From Ceraceosorus guamensis (taxonomy: Eukaryota; Basidiomycota; Exobasidiomycetes; Ceraceosorales; Ceraceosoraceae), in NCBI RefSeq assembly GCF_003144195.1, contig NW_020290021.1, positions 239,838 through 303,837 on the forward strand: DNA of 64,000 bases. Reading direction: 5' to 3'. Shown piece by piece: positions 54,715 through 64,000 of the stretch (its first letter is position 1; every line of letters begins with the position of its first letter). Position numbers and translations under genes: made by a program. A model generated the notes under the pieces. That model did not search any database and had not been told where the DNA came from. It saw only the letters and a list, made by a program, of their open reading frames with translations.

Positions 54715-56379
54715 ATGCACGCTACGACACTTCGCCAGTCGGCCTCTTACATTGTCGCTGCCAAGCGAACGCCGTTCGGCGCTTTCGGCGGCAAGCTTTC
54801 GTCGCTCACAGCCGCACAATTGGGAGGACACGCTTCCAAAGCAGCCTTGAGCCAATTGCCTGAAGGCACACCGATCGACGCTACCATTTTCGGCAATGTG
54901 CACGCTTCCGACAACTCTGCTGCTTACTTGGCCAGACACGTTGGTCACCATGCTGGTCTGCCAGTCACTGTGCCCGCACTCACGGTCAACCGTCTTTGCG
55001 GATCTGGCTTCCAGAGCATCATCAATGCCGTGCAGGAAGTCAACAGCGGTGACTCCAACATCGTCCTCACGGGTGGAACGGAGAGTATGAGTCTCGCTCC
55101 TTACACACTCCACGGCGTTCGATTTGGAGGCGGCAAGTACGGAGTGGACCTCAAGCTCGTCGACTCTCTTGCTGCTGCTCTTACCGACATGGTTCCTCAG
55201 CCTACTCCCATGGGTGAGTCGGAGTGTGACTGTGTGCCGGGAAGGTCGTTTCATCGGAAGCTTTACAGGCAGTGCTTCATCCACAGACGGGCCCGATATC
55301 AAGCTTGTTCCGCACTGCATGGACTGACACGCCCATTCCGCTGATCCTACCGTTTGCCCATCCCTTCGCACGTCTTCTCTACTTCGACTGATACCGTAAA
55401 TTAGGGTGAGTCAAGCGCGCGCCTCCAATTCTGGCTGCTTTTTGGAGCAGCCTCGTTGACCTGTACGCGCCTCCCTCAGCATCACCGCCGAGAATCTTGC
55501 AAACAAGTACGGCATTACGCGCGAGCAGTGCGACCAATTCGCTCTGCAGAGTCAGCAACGCTGGCAAGCCGCTCAAGAGGCCGGCGCATTCAAGGACGAG
55601 ATTGTTCCTGTGGAGGTCAAGGTCAAGCGTGTGAGTGCAACTAGGCGTCTTCTTCGTCTTTGTCAGCGAGGCACCTCAGCTGAGATCGATGCGTTTTCCT
55701 TTCTACCGCACAAAGGCGACAGAGACATTCAGCGTGGATGAGCACCCCAGGGGAAAGACGACGATCGAGTCTCTGGCCAAGCTCCCGTCCGTCTTCAAGA
55801 AGGACGGAACAGTGACGGCGGGCAACGCGAGCGGTATCTGCGATGGAGCCGCCGCCAATGTTGTCGCTAGCGAGGAGGCCATCAAGCAACACAACCTCAA
55901 GCCTTTGGCCAGAATTGTCTCTTACGGTGTCACCGCTTGCGAGCCTAGCATCATGGGTGTGAGTACAGGGGCACAGCAAACGAGGTGCCATGCGCACTGC
56001 GCGATGAAGTCTGCGCCATTTTGACGCTGCCTCGTCCCCCCTCGTGGTGCCTCATTGTTTCTAGATCGGGCCTGTCGAGGCTATCAAGATTGCCCTTCAA
56101 CGCGGCGGCAAGACCCTCGGAGAGATTGATGGACCAATCGAGGTCAACGAAGCCTTTGCGGCTCAATTCCTGTCTGTGCAAAAGGAGCTCGAGCTTCCCA
56201 ATGAGCAGACCAATCAATTCGGAGGTGCCATCGCCCTCGGACATCCGCTTGGAGCTTCTGGAGCTAGAATCATCAACAACTTGGTGTACAATGGAAAGAG
56301 GCTCAACAAAAAGTACGCACTTGGTGCGGCTTGCATTGGCGGTGGTCAAGGTATCGCCATCCTCCTCGAGATCTTATGA
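54715..56379 (+). CDS. ACAA2: 3-ketoacyl-CoA thiolase (mitochondrial ACAA2 type)
   Basis: Catalyses thiolytic cleavage in fatty-acid beta-oxidation. Exons 54715-55213, 55405 (one base), 55480-55630, 55716-55958 and 56065-56379 give 402 residues. The conserved order is SYIVAAKRTPFGAFGGKL, NRLCGSGFQS (nucleophile Cys95), GGTESMSLAPY, MGITAENLANKYGI, KDGTVTAGNASGICDGAAA, PSIMGIGPV, VEVNEAFAAQFL, ALGHPLGASGARI (His358) and ACIGGGQGIA (Cys388). There is no SKL-type peroxisomal C terminus and no PTS2 in the first residues, which supports a mitochondrial form. The join between PTPM and ITAEN needs one G from 55405; without it the sum is not divisible by three and the frame is lost. Confidence 0.93.
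55405..55405 (+). other. Predicted one-nucleotide exon of the thiolase gene
   Basis: Exon 1 ends ATG-G at 55213 and the next conserved exon starts C-ATC-ACC at 55480, so the Gly codon GGC needs one more G. The only place that supplies it with good splice signals is position 55405, where ttag/G/gtgagt has a perfect acceptor to its left and a perfect donor to its right. A branch-like ctgat lies 15 bases upstream. Introns would be 55214-55404 (191 nt) and 55406-55479 (74 nt). Confidence 0.65.
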
Positions 56380-56520
56380 TCGCCCACATCTCCCGGCGCA
56401 GACGCCCGCACAATGTACGCACGATCATCGCGCCAAAATTATTGACTAGAAAGAGGAGCTTTGCATCGAGGGGATCGCAATCGAATCTTGTGTCGACTGA
56501 AAGCAGGACTGCGTAATCTA

Positions 56521-57646
56521 TCATTCGATCTTGTGCAGTAACATTCCGACCTCGTCCACATCCATCAGAGCATTATCGCCCTCCAAATGCGCACTAGATT
56601 GAGGTTGACCGGTGCTGAAGATTTCCGATCCTGAAGCGAGTGCATCGATGAGCAGAGGCAACCTCGAGCCGCCAAGACTTTCGGAAAGGGAAGGATCTCT
56701 CTGCCGTCGTCATCAAAGGGGACAGCGTGAGTCGGCTTGTAAGCGCATACACTCCGTCGATTCCGATTTGCAAAGCAGCCAACGGCTCCTCATTGCTTCT
56801 CCGACAAACTTTCTCGCACTGCATGTCCCGCAGCGCTGATTGAACCCCCCGTCCTCTAGACTGCGCTCTACTCACCTTTCTCATATTCTCCAGCTCTTCG
56901 CCAAACTCTTCCGTCACGGCAGCCAACCAAAACGTCCTGAAAGCGTTTCTCCTCTCCTCGGAATCCATCGGTTTTCCCCTCTTCTCCTCTTCTTGTCTTT
57001 GAGAGTCGAGCGCAGATTTCTGCTTCGCGCGCTGAACTGCTTCGACTTTGGTCTGTTGCGCCTCCATCAAGCTTGGAAGACGTGCATCGGGGACTTTGCT
57101 CAATTTGCTCTCGAGGCGAGAAGATTTGTTGGTGCCTTTGTCTGAATCAAGGCGGCAGGAGGAATCGCTTGATAGCTCCGATTGGGCCTCCACGTCGGAA
57201 GGGTCGGGCGAAAATCTTTGCCGACGCGCTTCTTGACCATCGTCAACAGACGCACGAACAGCTTCTGATGGCGCATTCATCAGGCCCCAATTCGGCTTTG
57301 TTGCTGCGCCGGCACCGTCGCTTCCCTTTTCGCTTCTCCGATTTCGTCGACGGTTGCCATTGTCGGTTTCGGAGCGCGAACCAGAGCTGGAGCTGGAGCT
57401 GGAGCCGGAACTAGATTCCGTGCTAGAGTCCAAATCCCCTTTCTTTGTGGCGCTCAAATCCGTCGCCTTCGCAGAGGGTGCGCCCTCGTCACCGCTGCCA
57501 TCAGAGCTACTGTCGCTGCTGCTGCTACTGCTAGAGTCGGAAGCTGCAGTTCTTCGGGATTTCCGCACTCTTCTCCGTTTCGGCTTGATGCCTCCTTGTG
57601 TCGATGGGCCAGGTGCGCCAGCGGAGAAAGAGGATCGGGGTGGCAT
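56521..57646 (-). CDS. RSA3: Ribosome assembly protein Rsa3-like
   Basis: Two reverse-strand exons, 57646-56876 and 56700-56521, for 316 residues. The N-terminal 190 residues are Ser-, Asp- and Arg-rich, with a basic patch (KPKRRRVRKSRRT) that is a likely nuclear or nucleolar signal. The conserved Rsa3 region is EERRNAFRTFWLAAVTEEFG with EELENMRK, then, after the splice, RDPSLSESLGGSRLPLLIDA and LASGSEIFS. Rsa3 helps with pre-60S particles in the nucleolus. The second exon is read in a different frame from the unspliced continuation, so a naive translation gives a false C terminus. The open frame continues upstream of the ATG to 58009 without family similarity. Confidence 0.75.
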
Positions 57647-58169
57647 GGTGGTCTTTGGGACGCGTGGTTTGAGGGACTTTTGCGCAGGTGATGCTGGGTG
57701 GGAGGAGCTGAGCGCTGACCACTCGCAGACTCGACCTGCACTCGGCTTCTTCTTTGTAAAGGAAGATATGTGACGCTCAGGATGTGAGAGATGAATTGCA
57801 TGAGAAAGCCGTGAGCGAGGCTTCCTTCCTCGGCTCGCCTTCAAGCGAGGCGAGGTCCAAATTTCTGGATTCTGCTTAGCGTCTGCACACTCTGGCTCTC
57901 TTCTCGCACGAAATAAGGTCCCCGGCGCGCGGAATTCATCCGGCCGCTGCGTGCTCTCTCTACTCGCGCTGCTCGGATGCACTGTGCGCGCTGCGACTGC
58001 TGAATGCACACCGTGTATGATGAAAACACCGCATGCCCTCCATAGCTCTTAACACCTCGTCGAGAGACATCTGCCTCTGCGTAGGACACACATCCATCAT
58101 CCTTTGCCGCGATCCTCATACCGCATCCCAGATTCGGTTTCCTGGCTCACTTGGAGGAGGCGCTGCAAG
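57647..58169. other. Divergent region between the Rsa3-like and Smr genes
   Basis: About 0.52 kb of promoter DNA. The Rsa3 frame is open through most of it but contains no recognisable sequence. Confidence 0.45.
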
Positions 58170-59564
58170 ATGGATGACGTGATCCGCTTCCTCAAGGCCC
58201 ACAAGGTAAGACAGCGATCGATGGGCGGAAGAGGGAACGGGTGGGTTCACATGCGAAGTCATCAATCGCTGAGCCGTGTTTGATTATGCCCCGCGTCATG
58301 ACTGCTTCCCCATCGCAGGGCCAGGTGAGTAAGACGTAACATCTCTTTGTGAAGCTTGTGCCTGGCTCAACGCCATGCGTCGCTCTTCTCTTCGGCGGGG
58401 CAGATCATCAAGTACGGCAAAAAGTTGTTCAAGGCCTTCTCGAACAAGAACAAGCAGAATCAGCAGCAAGGCGGGCAGGGTTACGCCCCGCAACAACAGC
58501 CATGGCAACAGCAACAACAAGGCGGCTATGGAGGAGGATATGCGCAAGCACCGCAGCAACAGCAGCAGCCATGGTCTCCGCCTCAGCAGACTGGCCATGG
58601 TATGCCCCAGAGTCATCCTCCGGGTGTCAAGCCTCATCATGGAAAGTACGATGATAACCAAGTCAGTCCGAGGGCGTTTGCGTCATCGTATGTGCGCCTC
58701 TGATACCTGCCAACGTGCTCACCACTCATGCATCTCTCCGTATCAGGTGAACCAAGCTAACGAGCGCTACCAGCAACTGCGTAATCAGGCTCGGTCGGAA
58801 GGTGATCAGATGGCAAAGTGCTTTGACGCTTCTCACAAGGCCTACTCATCTGGCGATGGAGCGCGCGCAAAGGAGCTGAGCAATGAAGGCAAGATGCACA
58901 AGGAACGTATGGAGCAGCTGAACCAAGAAGCTTCCGACTGGATTTACAAGGCTAATAATGAGGACAGCGGACCCGATGAGGTTGGTGAGTGGTGTCGGCT
59001 GCGAAAACCGACATTGCTCTTGCAGAAGCTTTCCGTAGCTCGGCTCTGACGTATCAAGCGCATACATTGCTGTCACAAGACTTGCATGGACTGTACACTG
59101 CAGAGGCCATCAAGAGGACAGAGCAGGCGGTGCAACAAGCCCAGCAGGCTGGCAAGCCCGAGCTGCGCATCATCGTTGGCAAAGGTCTTCACTCAAAGGA
59201 TCACGTAGCCCACATCAAGGTACGTGCTTGACAACACTTGCAAATGTGAAGCATGACTGAGCAGAGTGTCCTGCACGGTTGTCCTTCTCGCGCAGCCCGC
59301 CGTCGAAAAGCTCATGCGAGAGTGAGTCGATCAGGTAGGTTGAAGCTGGAGCAGAGGCTGACATCTGCATACTGTTCCCGCCGCAGCTACAACCTTGCAG
59401 CCCACCTCGACCCCCACAATTCTGGTGTGCTTGTCGTGAATCTTCAAGGCCAGGGATCTCGCGACGTTGGCAGCTTCACAAGAGATCTCGCAAAGCATGC
59501 CAGCGGAGACGAGGAGCAAGTGAGTGCAGCGGATATGATGAGACTGGCGGCACAGGCAAGTTGA
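58170..59564 (+). CDS. DUF1771 and Smr domain protein
   Basis: Seven exons: 58170-58205, 58319-58324 (6 nt), 58404-58661, 58747-58984, 59080-59219, 59296-59321 and 59387-59564, for 293 residues. The N terminus MDDVIRFLKAHKGQ, then IIKYGKKLFKAFSNK, is a small helical segment; next a Gln/Gly/Pro-rich low-complexity part; then DUF1771 (residues 101-165; YQQLRNQARSEGDQMAKC with a helix pair to EQLNQEASDWIYKANNE) and an Smr domain (VDLHGLYTAEAIKRTEQAV, LRIIVGKGLHSKDHVAHIKP, HLDPHNSGVLVVNLQG). The Smr domain (VDLHG and GxGxHS) is nuclease-like in related proteins such as N4BP2; activity is not proven here. The tail (SAADMMRLAAQAS) is acidic then hydrophobic. Tiny exons 2 and 6 are kept because their junctions preserve frame and consensus. 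Confidence 0.85.
58319..58324 (+). other. Six-nucleotide microexon of the Smr gene
   Basis: GGCCAG lies between a good acceptor (atcgcag) and donor (gtgagt), 113 and 79 nt from the flanking exons. It adds Gly-Gln to make HKGQIIKYGKK. Skipping it also keeps the frame, so both forms may exist. Confidence 0.6.
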
Positions 59565-59868
59565 GCTGACATCTGGCGTGCACCACGCGTCGCTAAACCT
59601 GGCCCACAGTGCACCATTATGTGATGTTGTCCGGCCAGCTGTCATTTCTGCTTCACTAGATACCTTTGGCTCCGAGCCAGCTTGCCTGCAATCAATTGGT
59701 TCTCGCACACCCGCTCACAGTGTGGTTGTCCGGATCACATAATCTACATTCGAGGAAGGGAGCTAAATACGAAATACGATACAAATACAAACTCATACTG
59801 AATTGGGTCTCGCAGCTCGCGAAACCGCTCGGATACCTTCGCGCGACATCGTTGCCTTCACTCGTCCT
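59565..59868. other. Intergenic region between the Smr and DUF2828 genes
   Basis: Three hundred bases between convergent stops, with an A/T-rich middle (agctaaatacgaaatacgat near 59761) that is suited to 3' end formation. Nothing else is seen. Confidence 0.5.
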
Positions 59869-62268
59869 CTAATCGAGAATCTCCATGCCGTCGAAGACGC
59901 TAGCAAACAGGACCTTTTCCATGCTTTCTCTAGGTGTGAGACCTTCACTTTTCTTGCTCGGCGTCTTCAATTCCGTCGTTTCGTCCTTTTCCTCCCCACC
60001 GAGGTCGACAAACCCATCATCTTCGATCTGCTTTTCCGCATCCAAATCGAGCTCGAGACTATCATCGAAAAGTGAGCCGTCCAAAAGGGCCTTCATCTGC
60101 GCGCTGCTCCATCCGCTCATCATTGTCACGTGAGGAGTGTCCGATTCGACGGGCATGGCCGCTTTGCCGGCGGACAAGTTCCAAAAGATCAAGTGGGGCA
60201 GATCGTAGCCCGCCTGGTCCCACTTGCGCTTGATAACGGAGAAGATGGTTGCTGGACTGGTGGTAGCAGTACCGCTCATTCCGAATGACGAGTCGCAGGC
60301 GGCGTCGAAGTGCATATCGGTGAATGCAACGCAGATCAACTCGCCCGTCTCTTGCTTGGCCATCTTGCTTTGCTGCGCCAAGTTCAACAAGAGATCAAAG
60401 ACGGCTTCAAAGTTGGTGCTGTAGCCCATGGGCAAATGTTTCTGGAAGTGCTCCACAGTTCTGCTAAAGGACTTTGCTTCTGGCAATCTGACCACCTTTG
60501 GCTCTTCGCTGAAGGAAATCACCCTTCCGCTCCACGGCTCCGGCGCCAACTCGGAGAGCAAGAGGGACAGACCAGTGGAAATGTGGATGGGAGTCAAGCC
60601 TCTAGTGTTGAGCTGGGGTCCCTCCATGCTACCGCTCAGATCGCACACTGGAATCATCGGCCTCATCGTCTTGTCTGCATCGCCGTCGATTGTTCCAGCA
60701 GCGACCTTTGCTTGCCGCGTCGCCTCCATCTCTGCCACCAATGTCCGCTTCATATTCTCCCACTGTCCATCCAACAATTGCGTTTGGGAAGCTAGGATTT
60801 GATCTCTGACTTGTGTGCGTTCTTGCGTTGGCAATTGGTCCAAGTGTTGGCGGATGCGCGCATCCAGGGCACGAGCTTGATGCAAAGCCAAGACCAATTC
60901 TCCAGGCGTTTCGCTAGCTCCTGCAACGGTGCTCTTTCCTTCCGCCACCCTCTGCGCATACCGTATCATATCCGACAAGGCGTGTTTCCAGAGCAATGCT
61001 TGCGAAATGTTGAAAGCTCGAGCGGGGATGTGAGGCAAGCTGATCTTGCCCTCCCACGAACCTTGAACCATGCCCTGCTCGGGAACCTTTTTCGCCCTGC
61101 GAAGCTTGCACAGCAAGGCCCTGTACTTGGCACGCGCGTCGCGTTGATCCGGGTACAAAGCCTTGGCCAAAATTTGCGCCAAGCCGGTCTGATTATCCAC
61201 ACTGGCTCCTTCAGACGGCGCCCACTTGCCAGCGTAACTCAGATGGTCGACCAATTCGCTTGCATCTCCCCCCTCTTCGATCCTCTCCAATCGTCCCTCA
61301 TCCTCCCTCAACTGTCGCACAAACATCTTGACCACCGTCGCGTACACTGCTCGATACTGGACGTTGCTCTCCACAAGTTGGCTGACTTTGTTCGAAGCCT
61401 GCTTGGCCGCGCTTCGCCTGGCTTCCGCAGCCGCTTGCCTCCTCTGCTCATCCATCCTCTTGGCTTTCTCTGCTCTTGTAGGGCCGGGCTGCACAAGCTC
61501 ACCGCCGTGTGCGAGCATCTGATGTTCGTCATTGCTCTGCTTGCTGTTGCTTGCACGGCGCCCTTTTCCAGCCAATCTGTGCGGTGTCCCATCCAAAGTG
61601 CATTTGCGCTTCAATATGCGCTCGGGCAATTCTTTTGTTGCGCTGGCCAATTGGTCCATGCTCAGATGGGTGGTGAGCGATTTGGTAGCGATCAGGAGAA
61701 CATTGAGCGGATCTTTCCAGCTGCCGTGCAATCTGGCTGGTCTCTCCACTCTGGCCGTGACGCCATTTCCCGCATCAAAGTCTTTGCAGGTTGGCAGACC
61801 AGCATGCGCTACGAGGAGCGGCAAAAGAGAGCCCAACAAAGTCTTTGGATGTTCAGCGTACATCCAAGCCGCAGCTCGCAAGAACAATGTTCGATCGCCT
61901 GCTCCTGCAGCGATGCTGCGAGCATAAAGGATGAGCCTCAAAGTCGACGCTGCATCTTTGCGCCAAGCTCCTTGCAATTTCGATTCGAGCGCCTGGCCGC
62001 GCAGATTTTGATCCGTCAAACTGCTAAAGAGATCCAAAAGCGCATCTCCCGTACTTTCGAAAGCCCCAGCATTGTTGGCAGTCTTGGTCTTGTTCGCTTC
62101 AACGTCCAATGCCTCCAAGAGAGCCGGTTTGGACCTCGAGGGGGAAAGGCTTGTCTCGGCGGACTGCGCGAAGATGCGGTTGGGCAAGATTTGATCCAGC
62201 GCTGGAGCGTTGATGACTAGTTGAGCTGCTTGTTCTGAGAGAACAGTATTGCAACGTGTGGACGCCAT
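59869..62268 (-). CDS. DUF2828 (TROVE/vWA-like) protein
   Basis: Single-exon protein of 799 residues starting at ATG 62268 (the frame upstream to 62370 opens with TTG). Residues 60-480 are mostly helical: TGDALLDLFSSLTDQNLRGQ, LRLILYARSIAAGAGDRTLFLRAAAWMY and similar helical repeats, an Arg/Ala-rich coiled stretch (AEKAKRMDEQRRQAAAEARR), then KISLPHIPARAFNISQALL. The C-terminal part has a von Willebrand-type metal site, MIPVCDLSGSM (Asp543), then FTDMHFDAACDSSFG, HLIFWNLSAG and MMSGWSSAQMKALLDG. This arrangement is typical of fungal and plant DUF2828 proteins, related in shape to TROVE/Ro60 RNA-binding proteins; function is unknown. Length is in the usual range. Confidence 0.85.
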   Translation of the reverse strand: MASTRCNTVLSEQAAQLVINAPALDQILPNRIFAQSAETSLSPSRSKPALLEALDVEANKTKTANNAGAFESTGDALLDLFSSLTDQNLRGQALESKLQGAWRKDAASTLRLILYARSIAAGAGDRTLFLRAAAWMYAEHPKTLLGSLLPLLVAHAGLPTCKDFDAGNGVTARVERPARLHGSWKDPLNVLLIATKSLTTHLSMDQLASATKELPERILKRKCTLDGTPHRLAGKGRRASNSKQSNDEHQMLAHGGELVQPGPTRAEKAKRMDEQRRQAAAEARRSAAKQASNKVSQLVESNVQYRAVYATVVKMFVRQLREDEGRLERIEEGGDASELVDHLSYAGKWAPSEGASVDNQTGLAQILAKALYPDQRDARAKYRALLCKLRRAKKVPEQGMVQGSWEGKISLPHIPARAFNISQALLWKHALSDMIRYAQRVAEGKSTVAGASETPGELVLALHQARALDARIRQHLDQLPTQERTQVRDQILASQTQLLDGQWENMKRTLVAEMEATRQAKVAAGTIDGDADKTMRPMIPVCDLSGSMEGPQLNTRGLTPIHISTGLSLLLSELAPEPWSGRVISFSEEPKVVRLPEAKSFSRTVEHFQKHLPMGYSTNFEAVFDLLLNLAQQSKMAKQETGELICVAFTDMHFDAACDSSFGMSGTATTSPATIFSVIKRKWDQAGYDLPHLIFWNLSAGKAAMPVESDTPHVTMMSGWSSAQMKALLDGSLFDDSLELDLDAEKQIEDDGFVDLGGEEKDETTELKTPSKKSEGLTPRESMEKVLFASVFDGMEILD

Positions 62269-64000
62269 AATGTACGGGCGCACGTCTGATCGAATGCGGC
62301 CGGCTTGCTGACCGTTTTGCGGGGCACAAAGATGGTCAAGGGTGGTGGAAAGCGTTTCAAACGACGGCAAAAGATGGCCTCAGCTTTTAAAGGACAGTCG
62401 ACCCTAGGTAAATACGAGTTTTGATCAGTGCGTGTGAAGAGATGACTCGAATCGGAGGGTGACGTGACATGACTCGACGTGCTCGGAGGCGCGCTCTCAG
62501 CTGTCCAATGCGATGTCGCAGCAAGCGAGTCTGAGCATGCTGCAACACGGCAGTCACATCGTCTCTTCTGGGAGAGCGAGCTCTGAAAGAACATCCTTTG
62601 GAAGCCAAACTGCGTGCAGAGTTCTTGCTGAATGGTGGACCACGCGGTTCTTGCAGCGGATTGTCGTACCGGTGCCCGTCTGGATGCTCCGACCAGATTC
62701 AAAAGTGCGCTCGCTGACTCGAGAGCTGAGCCAGCGCCGTGTACGCAGCAGCGCACGCAGCGAAACGACGGGCCCTCGACATGCGCGCTCGAAATGCCGT
62801 CAAGTTCCATGGCGGTGCAGCAAGCATGCCCTCTGCACATACATACGCACCACATACATACATCCATTCCCCTTCCTCCACCCCTGCTTCGTGCTGTTGC
62901 AGACCACAACGGCTATGTATGAAATCTGTATGGTTAGAAGGATTCACGATTGCGATACGTGCTCCTGTGTCTCTTGCATCTGACCACCGCACAAGGCATG
63001 GAGCTGCGCAGCTAAAGGCCATGTATGTGCTGTGCTGTTGAGCGGCTCGCTCAATCACGAGTGGCATGCATGCTGCTGAGCACCCGCTTTGCGCACAGCC
63101 ACATGCGGTCTTCGACCACGCGGTCGCGTCGTGACTATACACTCAAAACTCCCACTCGGCGAATCTTTGGCTCGCATTCGTCATTCACATTCTTGATTCA
63201 CGATTCTTGATTGTTCGTGAATCGAATTGTTGGTTTCACAAATCAGAGTCGTCAGTCGTGAAGCCTTGAGCCTGGGACCGAGTCAAGTCGTGTTTATGCA
63301 TGCATACACATGACCAACAAGGGTTCATGCCAAGGTCATCCACGTGATGCAAGTTCACGTGTGTGTCTTGCGCATGGTTGCTGCTGGGTGCGTGCGCGAA
63401 CACCATTGTGATTATTCATTCAAAGATTTGATTCTTGATTCAAAGTTTGGGTTGCAAGCCGATCATCTTGAATGAACAGCAGATCACGTGTCTGCTACTC
63501 GCAATTGCTGCGTGCCAAAACCAAACCTCGTCTGTCAAGTCACACGAGTCACGAGTCAACATCTTAATTGAGTCCTCGCCTCGCTGCATGCTGCACGCCG
63601 CGATCGAACTCGTAGCGTGCGAGCGAATGAGTCTTGAGTGACATGCAGACCGTTTCGCATACGCGCGCGGACACGATCACGAAGAAAGGGTTTGATTCGT
63701 AAGCAAGCGGCGACGCGGTGCTTTTGTTGTCTTCTCATCGATCGTCCCATCACCGCGCCCATGCACTCATGCTGCGTCTACTTCTTTGTCAAGCGCATAT
63801 AGTGAGGGCCAAAACTGTGACTCAGCTGCTGCATGGGGCTGCTGTATGCGATCAGATCGAGGCTTTGCTTCCTGTCTATGTGCGGAGCACGCCGCGTATG
63901 ACGGTTTGTGGTACTCCAGCTTTCCAAGCTCTCGATCGTGACGTATGCTTGTGGCTGCTGCTGGATGGGACTTTGAAAACGTTTCGACCGAACCGCCTCT
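62269..64000. other. Right-hand intergenic region, upstream of the DUF2828 gene
   Basis: About 1.7 kb to the window edge. Short frames to 156 codons have no support. There are dense cacacatacatac-type words near 62840, a cluster of attcacgattcttgattgttcg between 63180 and 63240, cacacgagtcacgagtcaac near 63541, and several cgcgcg and ATGCATGCA words. Confidence 0.5.

Noticed and set aside
60799-62220. 473-codon open frame on the forward strand
   Set aside because: It lies entirely antisense to the DUF2828 gene. It is Arg/Leu/Ser/Cys-rich without a motif, as expected of a shadow in GC-rich DNA.
1-64000. tRNA, rRNA, CRISPR or transposon
   Set aside because: I searched by eye for tRNA T-arm boxes, long terminal or inverted repeats and spaced direct repeats and saw none. 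A proper scan with tRNA and repeat tools would be decisive.

Overview
This window is nuclear DNA from a fungus, most likely a basidiomycete of the smut lineage (Ustilaginomycotina). The evidence is a fused lycopene cyclase/phytoene synthase (crtYB type), a mid-range GC content, many short introns (about 60-190 nt) that begin gtgagt and end cag/tag, and intergenic DNA full of short TGACTCG/TCACGA-type words. The species cannot be named from the sequence. No rRNA, tRNA, CRISPR array or transposon was recognised. I rebuilt the gene models by splicing by eye; every multi-exon CDS listed as complete sums to a multiple of three, and protein-family conservation was used to choose splice sites.

Layout. 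0-10 kb: 5' end of a mitochondrial citrate carrier (-), crtYB (+), a D-serine dehydratase-like PLP enzyme (-) and a Cdc1-type metallophosphoesterase (+). 10-21 kb: ORC2 (-), the U2 snRNP protein Rds3/PHF5A (+), the SM protein Sly1 (-), a FUN14-domain mitochondrial protein (+) and an Ecm4-type glutathionyl-hydroquinone reductase (-). 21-36 kb: cytosolic arginyl-tRNA synthetase (+), a methyltransferase (-), a Reg1-like PP1 regulatory subunit (-) and a 1394-residue orphan (+). 35-48 kb: mitochondrial asparaginyl-tRNA synthetase (-), ubiquitin-activating enzyme UBA1 (+), mitochondrial ribosomal protein bL33 (-) and a membrane-anchored ubiquitin protease (+). 49-64 kb: argininosuccinate synthase (-) and acetylornithine aminotransferase (+) as a divergent pair, a mitochondrial-type 3-ketoacyl-CoA thiolase (+), an Rsa3-like ribosome assembly protein (-), a DUF1771/Smr protein (+) and a DUF2828 von Willebrand-like protein (-).

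Most genes are conserved housekeeping genes in no functional order. The exception is the ARG1/ARG8 pair, two arginine-pathway genes sharing a 1.6 kb intergenic region with TGACTCA/TGACTCG sites. Several genes point to mitochondria (carrier, FUN14 protein, AsnRS, bL33m, ARG8, thiolase).

The most unusual signal is in the thiolase gene. The conserved Met-Gly-Ile-Thr-Ala-Glu segment can be read only if a single G, flanked by a perfect acceptor and donor, is spliced in as a one-nucleotide exon. A 6-nt exon in the Smr gene and terminal exons of 8-17 nt in other genes fit a tiny-exon theme. Other points are a possible non-AUG mitochondrial form of ArgRS, AT-hooks in ORC2, a stop-free intron in ARG8 and a large orphan protein with 44-residue repeats.
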